Assembly: GCA_910589635.1 (NCBI GenBank)
Contig: CAJUTD010000003.1
Span: 5,598-48,957 of the forward strand
Origin: an uncultured Lachnospiraceae bacterium
GTDB lineage: Bacteria; Bacillota; Clostridia; Lachnospirales; Lachnospiraceae
Direction of reading: 5' to 3'
DNA: 43,360 nucleotides
The notes under the pieces were generated by a model, which did not search any database, was not told where the DNA came from, and saw only the letters and a list, made by a program, of their open reading frames with translations. This document shows, piece by piece, positions 1 to 7,782 of this stretch (position 1 is its first letter; every line of letters begins with the position of its first letter). The translations under genes and the position numbers were made by a program.

Positions 1-2
1 AT

Positions 3-164
3 AAAGATATTGCCGATATTCCGGTGATGTTCCTGACGGGAAGAGGAGATAAGGAGAGCGTTAAGAATGTGAAGGCATTGAAACCGGAGGGGTATTTATT
101 AAAAACAATGCCGGACGACTTTATCATGAAAACAGTAGATGATTTTTTTGTAAATAAAAAATAG
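3..164 (+). CDS. Response regulator receiver domain, C-terminal fragment (5' end outside window)
   Basis: The frame is open from the left edge and stops with TAG at 162-164. The 53 visible residues read as the last third of a CheY-like receiver domain. IPVMFLTGRGDKESV matches beta4 and the conserved Thr/Ser switch region, and GYLLKTMP carries the conserved lysine of beta5. The chain ends about 17 residues later (FFVNKK), so no output domain follows the receiver. The protein could be a stand-alone receiver or have another domain at its N-terminus, which cannot be seen. A strong hairpin terminator follows, so it is probably a separate transcription unit from the next regulator. Confidence 0.75.
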   Translation, partial: KDIADIPVMFLTGRGDKESVKNVKALKPEGYLLKTMPDDFIMKTVDDFFVNKK

Positions 165-212
165 AGACAGGTTTCATTTACAATCAGGAAAAGAGATATG
201 ATGTAGAATTAG

Positions 213-251
213 AATAGCCGAAGGCAGGATTTCTGCTTTTGGCTATTTTAT
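213..251 (+). terminator. Hairpin terminator after the partial response regulator
   Basis: AATAGCC (213-219) pairs with GGCTATT (241-247). The stem continues inward through two G-T wobbles to GCAG/CTGC around a five-base loop, giving about 15 pairs, and TTTA follows. It separates the two response-regulator genes. Confidence 0.7.
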
Positions 252-288
252 CATAAGGTATGCTGGTTAAAACGTGGAAAGGAAAAAA

Positions 289-987
289 ATGGCGACATTG
301 ATTTTGATTGTAGAGGATGACGGTGATATCAGTCAGATGTTAAAAGAACTGTTGATGGGACAAGAGTATGAAACAATGCAGGCGTTCTCCGGGACTGAGG
401 CGTTGCTCTGTTTAGAGAAGCGAGTGCCGGAGGCTGTGATTCTGGATTTGATGCTGCCGGGAATGGATGGGGAGGATGTTTTGCGTGGTATCAAAGAGAA
501 TTATCCCCGGGTTGGCGTCATTGTGTCCTCAGCGCGGGACGACGTGCAGACGAGGGTTTCACTTCTTCGTGCCGGAGCGGATGACTATGTTGTAAAACCC
601 TTTGACACAGAGGAACTTTTGGCAAGATTAGAGGCAGTATTGAGGCGCAGGACAGAGAGCGGGGAATCTGTAAATTCTGCCGATACGCAGCAGGTTTTGA
701 CATACAAAAATTTAAGGATTTACCCGGAAAGCCTACAGGTGCAGGCGGCGGAGCAGGAAGTGTCCCTGACGAAACGGGAATATTTGATCTTAGAACTTTT
801 GATGCGCCATCCGGGAAAAGTATTTACGAAGAGCAATATCTATGAGTCTGTGTGGAATGAGGAATTTCTGGGAGAGGATAATGCGGTCAATGTGCATATC
901 AGCAATATTCGCCAGAAGCTAGCCAAAGTCTGCCCCAAGGAAACATATATCCAGACGGTATGGGGCATTGGTTTTAAAATGGGGTAG
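289..987 (+). CDS. OmpR/PhoB-family response regulator of a peptide-transporter module
   Basis: An N-terminal receiver domain (about residues 1-120) has the acidic pocket VEDD, phospho-acceptor Asp53 in ILDLMLP and the VKPF lysine. A winged-helix DNA-binding domain (about 135-230) follows, with LTKREYLILELL and the NVHISNIRQKL/GIGFKM signatures. ATG 289 is chosen over GTG 274 because AAAGGA lies about six bases upstream of the ATG. It precedes an ABC-2 type transporter pair and a short histidine kinase, the usual arrangement of regulator-kinase-transporter modules responding to cell-envelope-active peptides. About 300 bp containing a folded repeat separates it from the transporter, so co-transcription is possible but not shown. 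Confidence 0.88.
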   Translation: MATLILIVEDDGDISQMLKELLMGQEYETMQAFSGTEALLCLEKRVPEAVILDLMLPGMDGEDVLRGIKENYPRVGVIVSSARDDVQTRVSLLRAGADDYVVKPFDTEELLARLEAVLRRRTESGESVNSADTQQVLTYKNLRIYPESLQVQAAEQEVSLTKREYLILELLMRHPGKVFTKSNIYESVWNEEFLGEDNAVNVHISNIRQKLAKVCPKETYIQTVWGIGFKMG

Positions 988-1106
988 TGACTAAATCTTT
1001 AGACTTTCTTTATATTTTGCCTAATGTTTCTAAAAAATTCCCTGCTATACTATTTCTTGTAAGAAAAAAGATTTGGACGTTTTACGTTTGCACAGATTTG
1101 TTTATT

Positions 1107-1239
1107 CCCGCGAGCAATGAGGAAAATAGACATGCTTGCATGGATATTTGACGAATGCCGCGAGGGTCAAATATCCCGTCCCTTGGGGCGGAAAGAACAA
1201 GCTAGGTCATGCCCTGTAGCTTGCTGCGGGGTATTTGAC
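1107..1239. repeat. Intergenic palindromic element (several hairpins)
   Basis: The 302-bp gap between the regulator and the ABC genes holds a compact folded element. CATGC-TT-GCATG lies at 1131-1142. GGATATTTGAC (1142-1152) is inverted against GTCAAATATCC (1166-1176). CCGTCCC-TT-GGGGCGG spans about 1176-1191. CCCTGTAGC-TT-GCTGCGGGG (1212-1231, with G-T wobbles) is followed by a third GTATTTGAC (1231-1239). Three hairpins share a TT turn and CCGCGAG occurs twice. It looks like a dispersed, non-coding palindromic repeat. A TATACT lies at 1046-1051 but has no convincing -35 partner. Confidence 0.55.
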
Positions 1240-1289
1240 TTGCAGTGTGGGCAACGGAAAATGATTCGACAGTTCACAGGAGGAACAGT

Positions 1290-2201
1290 ATGGATTATGC
1301 ATTGATAACGGATGGGATTACCAAAATTTATGGGAAACATACCGTGGTGGATCATGTCAGTATGCATGTGAAAAAGGGAGATATTTACGGTTTTATCGGT
1401 AAAAACGGCGCGGGGAAAACGACATTTATGCGTATTGTGGCGGGGCTTGCAGCTCCGGCCGCGGGAAGCATGGAACTGTTTGGCTCGGGTGATTTGGAAA
1501 AGCAACGGCAGCGTTTGGGGACGTTAATCGAACAGCCGGGGCTTTATGGGACGATGACGGCAAGGGATAATTTGGAGGTTGTGAGAAAGAGTTATGGAAT
1601 TACCGGGAAACATGCAGTAGATGAAATGCTGGAGTTTGTAGGGCTCGCCCAGGCAGGAAAGAAGAAGGTTAAAAATTTCTCAATGGGTATGAAACAGCGT
1701 TTGGGAATTGCCATCGCTCTGTTTCGCAGCCCCGATTTTCTGATACTGGACGAACCTATCAACGGATTGGACCCGGAGGGAATTAAGGAGGTGCGCGATC
1801 TCTTGTCAAAACTTAATAGGGAACGGCAGATTACCATATTAATTTCCAGTCATATTTTAGGAGAACTATCTAAGATTGCAACCAACTATGGAATTATTAA
1901 AGAAGGCGTGTTGATTGAGGAATTCTTGGCAGAGGATTTAAAAAACAGGTGCAGAAGATGTGTGAAGTTAGTCGTGGACGATGCGCAGCGCGCTACCACA
2001 ATTTTGGAAGAAAAATGCCATATTACGGAATATGACGTGCTGGAAGAAGGCGTTATCCGGGTATTTGACGGACTTGATAATTCCTGGGTGATGAACCGGG
2101 AGTTAATTGAGGGTGGGATACATCTGAAGGAAAGTTATCTTGCAGGGCAGGACTTGGAGGGTTATTTTATGGATTTATTGGGAGGTGCGTCTAATGCTTA
2201 A
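1290..2201 (+). CDS. ABC transporter ATP-binding protein, BcrA/NatA-like
   Basis: This is the nucleotide-binding subunit of a small ABC-2 exporter. Walker A is GKNGAGKTT (residues 37-45), the ABC signature is FSMGMKQRLG and Walker B is FLILDEPINGLDPEG, with an ISSHIL switch histidine after it. The roughly 100-residue C-terminal extension is typical of bacitracin/lantibiotic-immunity type ATPases. ATG 1290 is preceded by AGGAGG at 1278-1283; the longer frame from 1245 lacks such a site. It overlaps the permease gene by 8 bp and sits between a response regulator and a histidine kinase. Function in peptide detoxification or sensing is inferred from this context; the substrate is unknown. Confidence 0.9.
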   Translation: MDYALITDGITKIYGKHTVVDHVSMHVKKGDIYGFIGKNGAGKTTFMRIVAGLAAPAAGSMELFGSGDLEKQRQRLGTLIEQPGLYGTMTARDNLEVVRKSYGITGKHAVDEMLEFVGLAQAGKKKVKNFSMGMKQRLGIAIALFRSPDFLILDEPINGLDPEGIKEVRDLLSKLNRERQITILISSHILGELSKIATNYGIIKEGVLIEEFLAEDLKNRCRRCVKLVVDDAQRATTILEEKCHITEYDVLEEGVIRVFDGLDNSWVMNRELIEGGIHLKESYLAGQDLEGYFMDLLGGASNA

Positions 2202-3033
2202 TTTACTCAATGCGGAGTTTTATAAATTAAGAAAAAGCAAGGCCATTTATCTTGGTATTTTGGTGGCGTCAATCCTTGCATTATTGCTCTATGGCTCCCT
2301 GGTGATGATTGACAAAATTAATCAAGAGGTAGTTGCTAATGGCACAGGCGGGGTCATTGTATCGCAAGTCGGCGATGGTGTGGAGGACGGCGGCACGCCG
2401 GAATCCATGATGCAGGAGATTGGAATTATCGGTGTCTTACAGCAGATGTTCGGAGGCCATTTTGTGGGTATTATCGCAGCGGTGCTGGTAAGTATTTTTG
2501 TGATACGGGAATTTTCTTCAGGTACAGTTAAGAACCTGGTGGGAAAGGGGTATGCAAGGCCGGTAATCTTTTTTGCGAAAATGATTCCTGTCATAGTGCT
2601 CATGCTGGTATTTGAGGTGGTGGTGGCAGCAGTGACAATAGGTATGGCAGTTCCGTTCATGGGCTGGGAAGAATTTTCTGCTACGGCCTGGGGGGACGTT
2701 GCTATTTATATGGGATTGCAGTTTCTGTTTGGCGCTGTGCTTGCCGTAATATTCATGTTGGTGGGGGAGCTTACCCGCAATCTGGCGGCAGGGATTTCTG
2801 TGAGCATCGGTGTAGTGATGTTTTCTACAACGCTTACGGCAGGGTTTGACCTTGTTTTCCATGGAGTAGGAATGCAGCCGTCGAAGTATTGGGTGCTGGA
2901 TCTGTTGGCGTCTTGTCCGACTACAGATTGCCCATGGGAATTTGCCGTGCGAGGCGTGCTGGCATCGGTCGTGTGGCTTGTGGTTGCAGCAGTGTTGGGT
3001 ATACTGCATTTTCGGAAGGCAGATGTGAAATAA
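2194..3033 (+). CDS. ABC-2 type transporter permease
   Basis: The 279-residue integral membrane protein starts MLNLLNAEFYKLRKSKA, the conserved entry of ABC-2 permeases of the bacitracin/lantibiotic-immunity type. A first membrane segment and an extracytoplasmic loop follow. Then come about five further hydrophobic segments, including VGIIAAVLVSIFVI with EFSSGTVKNLVGKG, a motif typical of this family. ATG 2194 has GGAGG at 2181-2185 and lies inside the 3' end of the ATPase gene, implying translational coupling. It would form the membrane channel for the preceding ATPase. No precursor peptide or modification enzyme is nearby, so self-protection for a bacteriocin producer is not supported. Confidence 0.88.
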   Translation: MLNLLNAEFYKLRKSKAIYLGILVASILALLLYGSLVMIDKINQEVVANGTGGVIVSQVGDGVEDGGTPESMMQEIGIIGVLQQMFGGHFVGIIAAVLVSIFVIREFSSGTVKNLVGKGYARPVIFFAKMIPVIVLMLVFEVVVAAVTIGMAVPFMGWEEFSATAWGDVAIYMGLQFLFGAVLAVIFMLVGELTRNLAAGISVSIGVVMFSTTLTAGFDLVFHGVGMQPSKYWVLDLLASCPTTDCPWEFAVRGVLASVVWLVVAAVLGILHFRKADVK

Positions 3034-3034
3034 T

Positions 3035-3961
3035 ATGGAAATAATTCTTGCAAGTTTTAGTATATGTTTGGCGGCGGCAGCAATAATATTGCTACTGCGC
3101 TTGCTATGTTACCGGAAACAAATCAACCATATCAAAGAGCAACTTCTATTTTTAAAAGCGGAGGAAAGCAATTATATGCTGACCTCTGCTTATCCTGTGG
3201 GAAAGACGGAAGAATTAATCAATATTATGAATGATGTAATAGAAGATTATAGGAAGAGACATCGTCGGTTGAGAAAGGTAAATCAGAGCTATCGTGAAAG
3301 CATTACCAGCATTTCCCATGATATCCGCACGCCGCTGACTTCCATAAAAGGATATGTACAGATGCAGAAAAACGCAGATATTTCGCAGGAGAAAAAGGCG
3401 GAATATTTGCGAATTGTGGAACGCAGACTGATAGAGCTTGGGGATATTTTAAATCAATTATTTGAGTATGCCAGGCTGGAGGCTGGAGAATTTCAGTTAA
3501 GTCCTCAGAGGCTAAATATAGGAAACGTTTTTGCTGAAATCGTTTCCATGTTTTATGAAGATTTTACGTCAAAAGGAGTAGAGCCGCAGATTGAGATTCC
3601 CAGAGAATCTATGTTTATTCAGGCGGATAAGCATGCAATTTCCAGAATATTAGAAAACCTCATCAAAAATGCCCTGGTGCATGGGGAGGGAAATTATCGT
3701 TTTTCCTTAACTTCCTGTGAAGGATATGTGGTAATCACCATTGCCAATGAGACAGAGCAGATTGAGGAGAAAGATTTGCAGCAGATTTTTGAGCGGTTTT
3801 ATACAACGGATCAGTCCAGAAACCGCAGGACGACGGGGCTGGGACTTGCCATCGCCAAAGAATTTACGGAGCAGATGGGAGGAAGTATCGAGGCTTTTTT
3901 GCGACAGAGATGTTTTGTTGTGGAGGTGCGTTTTCGATTGGCATTTGACTTCGTCGAATGA
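3035..3961 (+). CDS. Sensor histidine kinase with a single membrane segment
   Basis: The protein has 308 residues. One hydrophobic segment (about 4-25) and a short coiled linker lead to the H-box SISHDIRTPL with His95. The N-box NLIKNALVHG and the G2-like TTGLGLAIAK sit in a compact ATPase domain. The usual DxGxG motif is replaced by IANETEQIEEKDL, a degeneracy often seen in kinases paired with peptide transporters. There is no extracellular sensor domain, so the signal probably comes through the membrane or the ABC transporter. Its start lies just after the permease stop, consistent with one operon, and its likely partner is the OmpR-type regulator at 289. Confidence 0.88.
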   Translation: MEIILASFSICLAAAAIILLLRLLCYRKQINHIKEQLLFLKAEESNYMLTSAYPVGKTEELINIMNDVIEDYRKRHRRLRKVNQSYRESITSISHDIRTPLTSIKGYVQMQKNADISQEKKAEYLRIVERRLIELGDILNQLFEYARLEAGEFQLSPQRLNIGNVFAEIVSMFYEDFTSKGVEPQIEIPRESMFIQADKHAISRILENLIKNALVHGEGNYRFSLTSCEGYVVITIANETEQIEEKDLQQIFERFYTTDQSRNRRTTGLGLAIAKEFTEQMGGSIEAFLRQRCFVVEVRFRLAFDFVE

Positions 3962-4105
3962 TAGAGAACCTGTTTATGATATAAGAACGTGGAATCAAAA
4001 ACATACAAGATATGGAAAGAGAATCACGATTACATCAAAACAAATTAACATGTTCAATATCTAAGTGACTTGAGATATGGGCATGATATTTGACAAACAG
4101 CCTCA

Positions 4106-4134
4106 TTGCATGAACTAAAATAAAGCACTATAAT
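4106..4134 (+). promoter_or_regulatory. Sigma-A promoter for the alkyltransferase-like gene
   Basis: TTGCAT (4106-4111) and a perfect TATAAT (4129-4134) are spaced by 17 bp, about 20 bp upstream of the gene start. It makes the gene independent of the preceding kinase operon. Confidence 0.7.
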
Positions 4135-4155
4135 TCTGCCAGGAGGTGAACGCAC

Positions 4156-4635
4156 ATGGCGAATGAAGATAAAAAAGACTTTAATGCTATGCTGAACGAT
4201 AGCAAAGATATGCCGAAAATACAAATAATCACAGACGAAAAAAGTATAGAAAAATACGGTGGGAGCAGAATGTATTTTGCACCGCCAATCGATTATGATA
4301 AAGTGATGAAACGAGTTCCTAATGGTAAAGTAATTACAGTAGGGAAAATTCGTGAATATTTTGCGAAACAAAATCAAGCTGATTTTACAGAGCCAATTAC
4401 AGCAGGAATTTTTGTGTCTATTTCAGCATGGGCGAGTTATCAACGTTCTGAAAATGAAACGCCTTACTGGAGGACGCTAAAAGCAAATGGGGAATTAAAT
4501 TCAAAATATCCAGGTGGCATTGAAGCGCAGAAATTAAAATTAGAAGCCGAGGGACACGTTATTATTACAAAGGGAAGAACAAATATTAGATATTTTGTAG
4601 AAGACTATGAAACAGTACTTTTTGAATTAGAATAG
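4156..4635 (+). CDS. MGMT-family alkyltransferase-like protein lacking the catalytic cysteine
   Basis: The C-terminal half (about residues 45-135) follows the DNA-binding domain of O6-alkylguanine alkyltransferases. VPNGKVITVGKI corresponds to the winged-helix entry, and GELNSKYPGGIEAQKLKLEAEG matches the region after the active site. Where true enzymes have PCHR, this protein has PYWR (103-106), so it cannot accept alkyl groups. That resembles alkyltransferase-like (ATL) proteins, which bind O6-alkylguanine and flag lesions for nucleotide excision repair. An ATL-like role is inference. The start is set by a strong AGGAGGTGA. The gene is AT-richer than its neighbours and has its own promoter, suggesting independent acquisition. 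Confidence 0.65.
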   Translation: MANEDKKDFNAMLNDSKDMPKIQIITDEKSIEKYGGSRMYFAPPIDYDKVMKRVPNGKVITVGKIREYFAKQNQADFTEPITAGIFVSISAWASYQRSENETPYWRTLKANGELNSKYPGGIEAQKLKLEAEGHVIITKGRTNIRYFVEDYETVLFELE

Positions 4636-4681
4636 CCAGTTTGGGAAAAGGATACTACCCCAAATACAACCTTGGAAGTAT

Positions 4682-4700
4682 AGCCTTCCGGGGCTTTTTC
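4682..4700 (+). terminator. Weak hairpin terminator
   Basis: AGCCT/GGGCT closes a four-base loop and TTTTTC follows, 46 bp after the alkyltransferase-like gene. The stem is short, so termination may be partial. Confidence 0.45.
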
Positions 4701-4797
4701 TGTTATATTATTCCTATCATTTTCCAACATTACAAAACTGTAAGATTATTGTAAGGTAAACACAGGGCAGTTTTAAGAAAAATGCGATAAACTATCC

Positions 4798-4865
4798 TCA
4801 GGCGGCAAGAGACACCCTAAAACCTTCTGCTTTCCCATTCCGGTTAGGGTGTCAAATGCGCCTGA
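4798..4865. other. Two-tier hairpin upstream of the envelope operon
   Basis: TCAGGCG (4798-4804) pairs with CGCCTGA (4859-4865), and inside it GACACCCTAA (4811-4820) pairs with TTAGGGTGTC (4844-4853). Both arms are perfect. No T-run follows directly, so it is not an obvious terminator. It lies 100 bp before the glycosyltransferase start and could be a transcribed leader structure or a small palindromic repeat. Nothing else is recognisable in the 4701-4963 gap. Confidence 0.55.
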
Positions 4866-4963
4866 TTTCAATCTTAAAGAAAAATTAAGAAAAATAGTGA
4901 AGAAAATCCAAGAATAATTTCGTTAAATAAGATAGGACATAAAAATTACAGGAGAGAAAACAT

Positions 4964-5986
4964 ATGAGAGATATAACATTTACCGTACCCTGTTTTAATT
5001 CGGAAGACTATATGGAACATTGCATTGATACGCTGCTGACCGCAGACGAGCGGGCAGAAATCATCATTGTAGATGACGGTTCCACAGACCGCACAGGGGA
5101 GATTGCAGATAATTATGCGAGGAACTACCCGGAGATTGTAAGGGGCGTCCACCAGGAGAACGGCGGCCATGGCTCTGGTGTTAATGCGGGGCTTGCCTTA
5201 GCGACCGGCAAATATTTCAAGGTTGTCGACTCGGATGACTGGCTGGATGAGAGAGAGCTGCAAAAGCTTTTGCATAAAATCCGTGAATGGGAGAAACGAG
5301 AGATTACGGTAGATTTGATTATCTGCAATTATCTGTACGATCACGCGAATGAGAGCAAGGTCAAACGGATGGGTTATAAGAATGTGCTGAGGGAAAACCA
5401 AGTCTGCGGCTGGGATGCAGTCAGGCATTTTCATCCCTCCCAGTATCTGGTGATGCACTCCCTGTTTTACCGTACGGAAGTGCTGCGCAAGTCCGGGGTT
5501 AAGCTTCCGAAACATACTTTTTATGTGGATAATATCTTTGCCAACCAGCCGCTGCCTTATGTGAAGACATTGTGTTACTTGAATTTGGATCTTTACCATT
5601 ATTTCTTGGGCAGGGACGATCAGTCAGTCAATGAGAAAGTTTTGATGCGGCGTATCGACCAGCAGATAAGGGTGACAAAACTGGTTTCCAAGTGTGCAGA
5701 TTTGGAGAAATTGAGTGAGGATAACCCAAAGCTCAGCAATTATTTAATTCGCAATATTTCGATAATGATGGCAATTTCGTCCATTCATCTTCTGTTGATA
5801 GGCACGCCGGAGGCATTAAAAAAGAGGGAAATGCTTTGGAACTATGTAAAGTACCACGACCAGAGATTATATGCATCGCTGAAATGGCGGACAATCAGCG
5901 GTTTTACTTATCTGCCAGGGAGGATAGGGGATGCATTTACGCTTGCCGGGTATCGCGTGGCAAGGAGGTTGTATCAGTTTAATTAG
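4964..5986 (+). CDS. Family 2 glycosyltransferase
   Basis: The protein has 340 residues with an N-terminal GT-A fold. It opens TFTVPCFNSEDYMEHCIDTLL, then VDDGSTD (36-42) binds the nucleotide, and VVDSDDW carries the metal-binding DxD-type motif (89-92). The rest is mostly helical with no clear membrane anchor. ATG 4964 has AGGAGAG upstream. It is first in a three-gene operon with a permuted NlpC/P60-like protein and an MprF-type membrane protein, so the acceptor is probably a lipid or wall-associated glycan; donor and acceptor cannot be told from sequence. Confidence 0.9.
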   Translation: MRDITFTVPCFNSEDYMEHCIDTLLTADERAEIIIVDDGSTDRTGEIADNYARNYPEIVRGVHQENGGHGSGVNAGLALATGKYFKVVDSDDWLDERELQKLLHKIREWEKREITVDLIICNYLYDHANESKVKRMGYKNVLRENQVCGWDAVRHFHPSQYLVMHSLFYRTEVLRKSGVKLPKHTFYVDNIFANQPLPYVKTLCYLNLDLYHYFLGRDDQSVNEKVLMRRIDQQIRVTKLVSKCADLEKLSEDNPKLSNYLIRNISIMMAISSIHLLLIGTPEALKKREMLWNYVKYHDQRLYASLKWRTISGFTYLPGRIGDAFTLAGYRVARRLYQFN

Positions 5987-6011
5987 AAAGAGACACAAGA
6001 GAGGAAGACAG

Positions 6012-6623
6012 ATGGAACAAATATACTTTGCATTGGTAGATACGCCTGGGTTCTTTGCCTCCGTCATCCGTAAGGTGACAGGCATTGATTATATCCATGT
6101 GGTGCTGTCTATGGATGAGGAATTGCAGGAGGCGTACAGCGTAGGCAGGAGGAATCCGGCAATCCCTATTTTGGCAGGATTTGAGAAGGAAGATACGCAG
6201 AAAATAGAAAGAGTGTTTCCGACTGCGCGTTATAAAATTGTCAGTCTGGAATGCACCGGGGAGCAGAAGGCGGAGCTTTCCAGGCAGCTCAGGGAATGTT
6301 ATGAAAAAAGATTTCAGTATCATTATTGTGTATTAGGGCTGCCTATGATATTATTGAATATACCGTTTTACCAGAAGAACCACTACACATGTTCTTCTTT
6401 TACGGCAAACATTTTGCAGGAAAATGGGATAGAGCTTTTTGACAAGCATTTTTCACTGGTTACCCCCAGGGATTTTTATGAATTGGAGCAGACCAGCACC
6501 ATTTATGAAGGGACCTTGAGTAAGTTTAACAGGCTCAACGGCTGTTATCCGGTGAAACGTAGAAACATGTTCCGTAAGATGTGGCGGAAGTTATCGTATG
6601 CAATGAATGGAGTTTACTTATGA
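6012..6623 (+). CDS. Permuted NlpC/P60 (YiiX-like) papain-fold protein
   Basis: The 203-residue protein begins EQIYFALVDTPGFFASVIRK. The motif YIHVVLSMD carries a candidate catalytic His29, and YTCSSF carries a candidate nucleophile Cys127. The His-before-Cys order is that of circularly permuted NlpC/P60 enzymes of the YiiX/YebB type, whose substrates are amide or ester bonds of lipids or peptides. No signal peptide is seen, so it probably acts in the cytoplasm or at the membrane face. ATG 6012 has AGAGGAAG upstream. Its stop overlaps the next start as ATGA. The family call is by motif only; the reaction is unknown. Confidence 0.65.
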   Translation: MEQIYFALVDTPGFFASVIRKVTGIDYIHVVLSMDEELQEAYSVGRRNPAIPILAGFEKEDTQKIERVFPTARYKIVSLECTGEQKAELSRQLRECYEKRFQYHYCVLGLPMILLNIPFYQKNHYTCSSFTANILQENGIELFDKHFSLVTPRDFYELEQTSTIYEGTLSKFNRLNGCYPVKRRNMFRKMWRKLSYAMNGVYL

Positions 6624-7678
6624 GTAAGAAAAATATTATCAGCGCCATCATATTTATCCTGCTGGCAGTACTGACATTTTATGTTATTTTCAAAGGAAAT
6701 GATATGGAGGCGGTCGTAGAATCTGTCAGGACTTTGCACCCCTTGTATTTGTGCGCGGCTGTCGCAACGGCATTCTTTTTTGTATCGGCGGAAGGGTTTA
6801 TGATCTGCTATCTTCTGCGGGCTTTGAATTATAAGACGAGCGCGGCTACATGTGTGAAATATTCGTTCGTGGGATTTTTCTTTTCTGGAATTACGCCCTC
6901 GGCGACCGGCGGACAGCCCATGCAGCTTTATTATATGCAGAAGGAAGGGCATAAGGTTTCGGACAGTTCCGTGGTGTTGATGACCGTGGCAGTTATTTAC
7001 AAATTTGTACTTGTGGTAATGGGGATTGGAATATTAATTTTCTGTTACGAGCCGCTTGCAGATCACTTGCAAGGATATTTGTACCTCTATTATCTGGGGT
7101 TGTTTTTAAACACACTGCTAGTTGTGGTTCTTATCTTTATTATGGTGAGCCCTAAATGTTTTAAAGGGCTTGTCGTAGGTGGGGAAAAGCTGTTAAAGAA
7201 GCTTCGGATTCTCAAGAACTCCGGCGAACGAACGAAAAAGCTCATTGAGATGGCAGACCAATATCATGAAGCCGTGTTATTTTTCCTGAGAAATAAGAGC
7301 AAAATCTTTGCAGTTATTGCATTTACCGTGGTTCAGCGGTGCAGCGTGTTCTTTTTGACTTGGCTGATTTATAAGGGGCTGGGGCTTAGCGGAACATCGG
7401 CATTTACCGTGATGAGTTTACAGGCGGCCATTTACATAGCGGTAGATATGCTTCCGCTGCCGGGTGCTCAGGGTATTACGGAGATGATGTATAAGACTGC
7501 GTTTTCCCAAGTATTCACCGGTGCGACGCTGACAGCGTCGATGTGCGTCACGCGTGGACTGAATTTCTATATGGTGCTGATTGTCAGTGCACTGGTGGCG
7601 GCTTGGTGCCACTTTAAATCAAAGGTAGGACGTGTGGTTTCTAATAGGTGTTCCCAGGTAGAAAGTCCAAAGTGTTAA
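6620..7678 (+). CDS. MprF/YbhN-type integral membrane protein (lysyl-PG synthase TM-region family)
   Basis: The 352-residue polytopic protein has about 7-8 membrane segments. The family signature SGITPSATGGQPMQLYYM and the later LPLPGAQGITE are diagnostic of the flippase-like membrane region of MprF, also found as stand-alone UPF0104/YbhN proteins. There is no C-terminal aminoacyl-transfer domain, so this is not an aminoacyl-PG synthase. The start codon overlaps the previous stop (ATGA), indicating coupling. With GT2 and NlpC/P60-like partners, a role in making and translocating a modified membrane lipid is plausible but inferred. Confidence 0.85.
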   Translation: MSKKNIISAIIFILLAVLTFYVIFKGNDMEAVVESVRTLHPLYLCAAVATAFFFVSAEGFMICYLLRALNYKTSAATCVKYSFVGFFFSGITPSATGGQPMQLYYMQKEGHKVSDSSVVLMTVAVIYKFVLVVMGIGILIFCYEPLADHLQGYLYLYYLGLFLNTLLVVVLIFIMVSPKCFKGLVVGGEKLLKKLRILKNSGERTKKLIEMADQYHEAVLFFLRNKSKIFAVIAFTVVQRCSVFFLTWLIYKGLGLSGTSAFTVMSLQAAIYIAVDMLPLPGAQGITEMMYKTAFSQVFTGATLTASMCVTRGLNFYMVLIVSALVAAWCHFKSKVGRVVSNRCSQVESPKC

Positions 7679-7693
7679 TTCATTCTGTGCGCG

Positions 7694-7781
7694 CGTGTGA
7701 TATGGAAGGCGTCATTGCGTGACAGTCCTAAGGAATCCCAGGTGAGCCTGGCGCCTCCTTAGGATAAAGTCACACGTTGTT
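7694..7781. terminator. Nested three-tier hairpin, bidirectional terminator between convergent genes
   Basis: The outer arms are CGTGTGA (7694-7700) and TCACACG (7770-7776). The middle arms are TCCTAAGGA (7726-7734) and TCCTTAGGA (7756-7764). The innermost is CCAGG-TGAG-CCTGG (7738-7751). TTGTTTTT follows on the plus strand. It sits exactly between converging genes and most likely stops both transcripts. Confidence 0.7.
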
Positions 7782-7782
7782 T

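Noticed and set aside
274..288. GTG start for the response regulator
   Set aside because: The ATG at 289 has the better-placed AAAGGA and gives the standard receiver-domain N-terminus.
1017..1051. Promoter TTGCCT...TATACT before the ABC operon
   Set aside because: Spacing of 23 bp is too long for a sigma-A promoter.
1117..1305. 62-codon frame upstream of the ABC ATPase gene
   Set aside because: It lies across the palindromic element, has no ribosome site and overlaps the true ATPase start.
2322..3053. Several long minus-strand frames opposite the permease
   Set aside because: They are antisense shadows of a clear membrane-protein gene, with histidine-, proline- and threonine-rich nonsense composition.
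289..3961. Lantibiotic or bacteriocin biosynthesis cluster
   Set aside because: Only regulator, transporter and kinase are present. No precursor peptide, modification enzyme or protease-exporter was found nearby.
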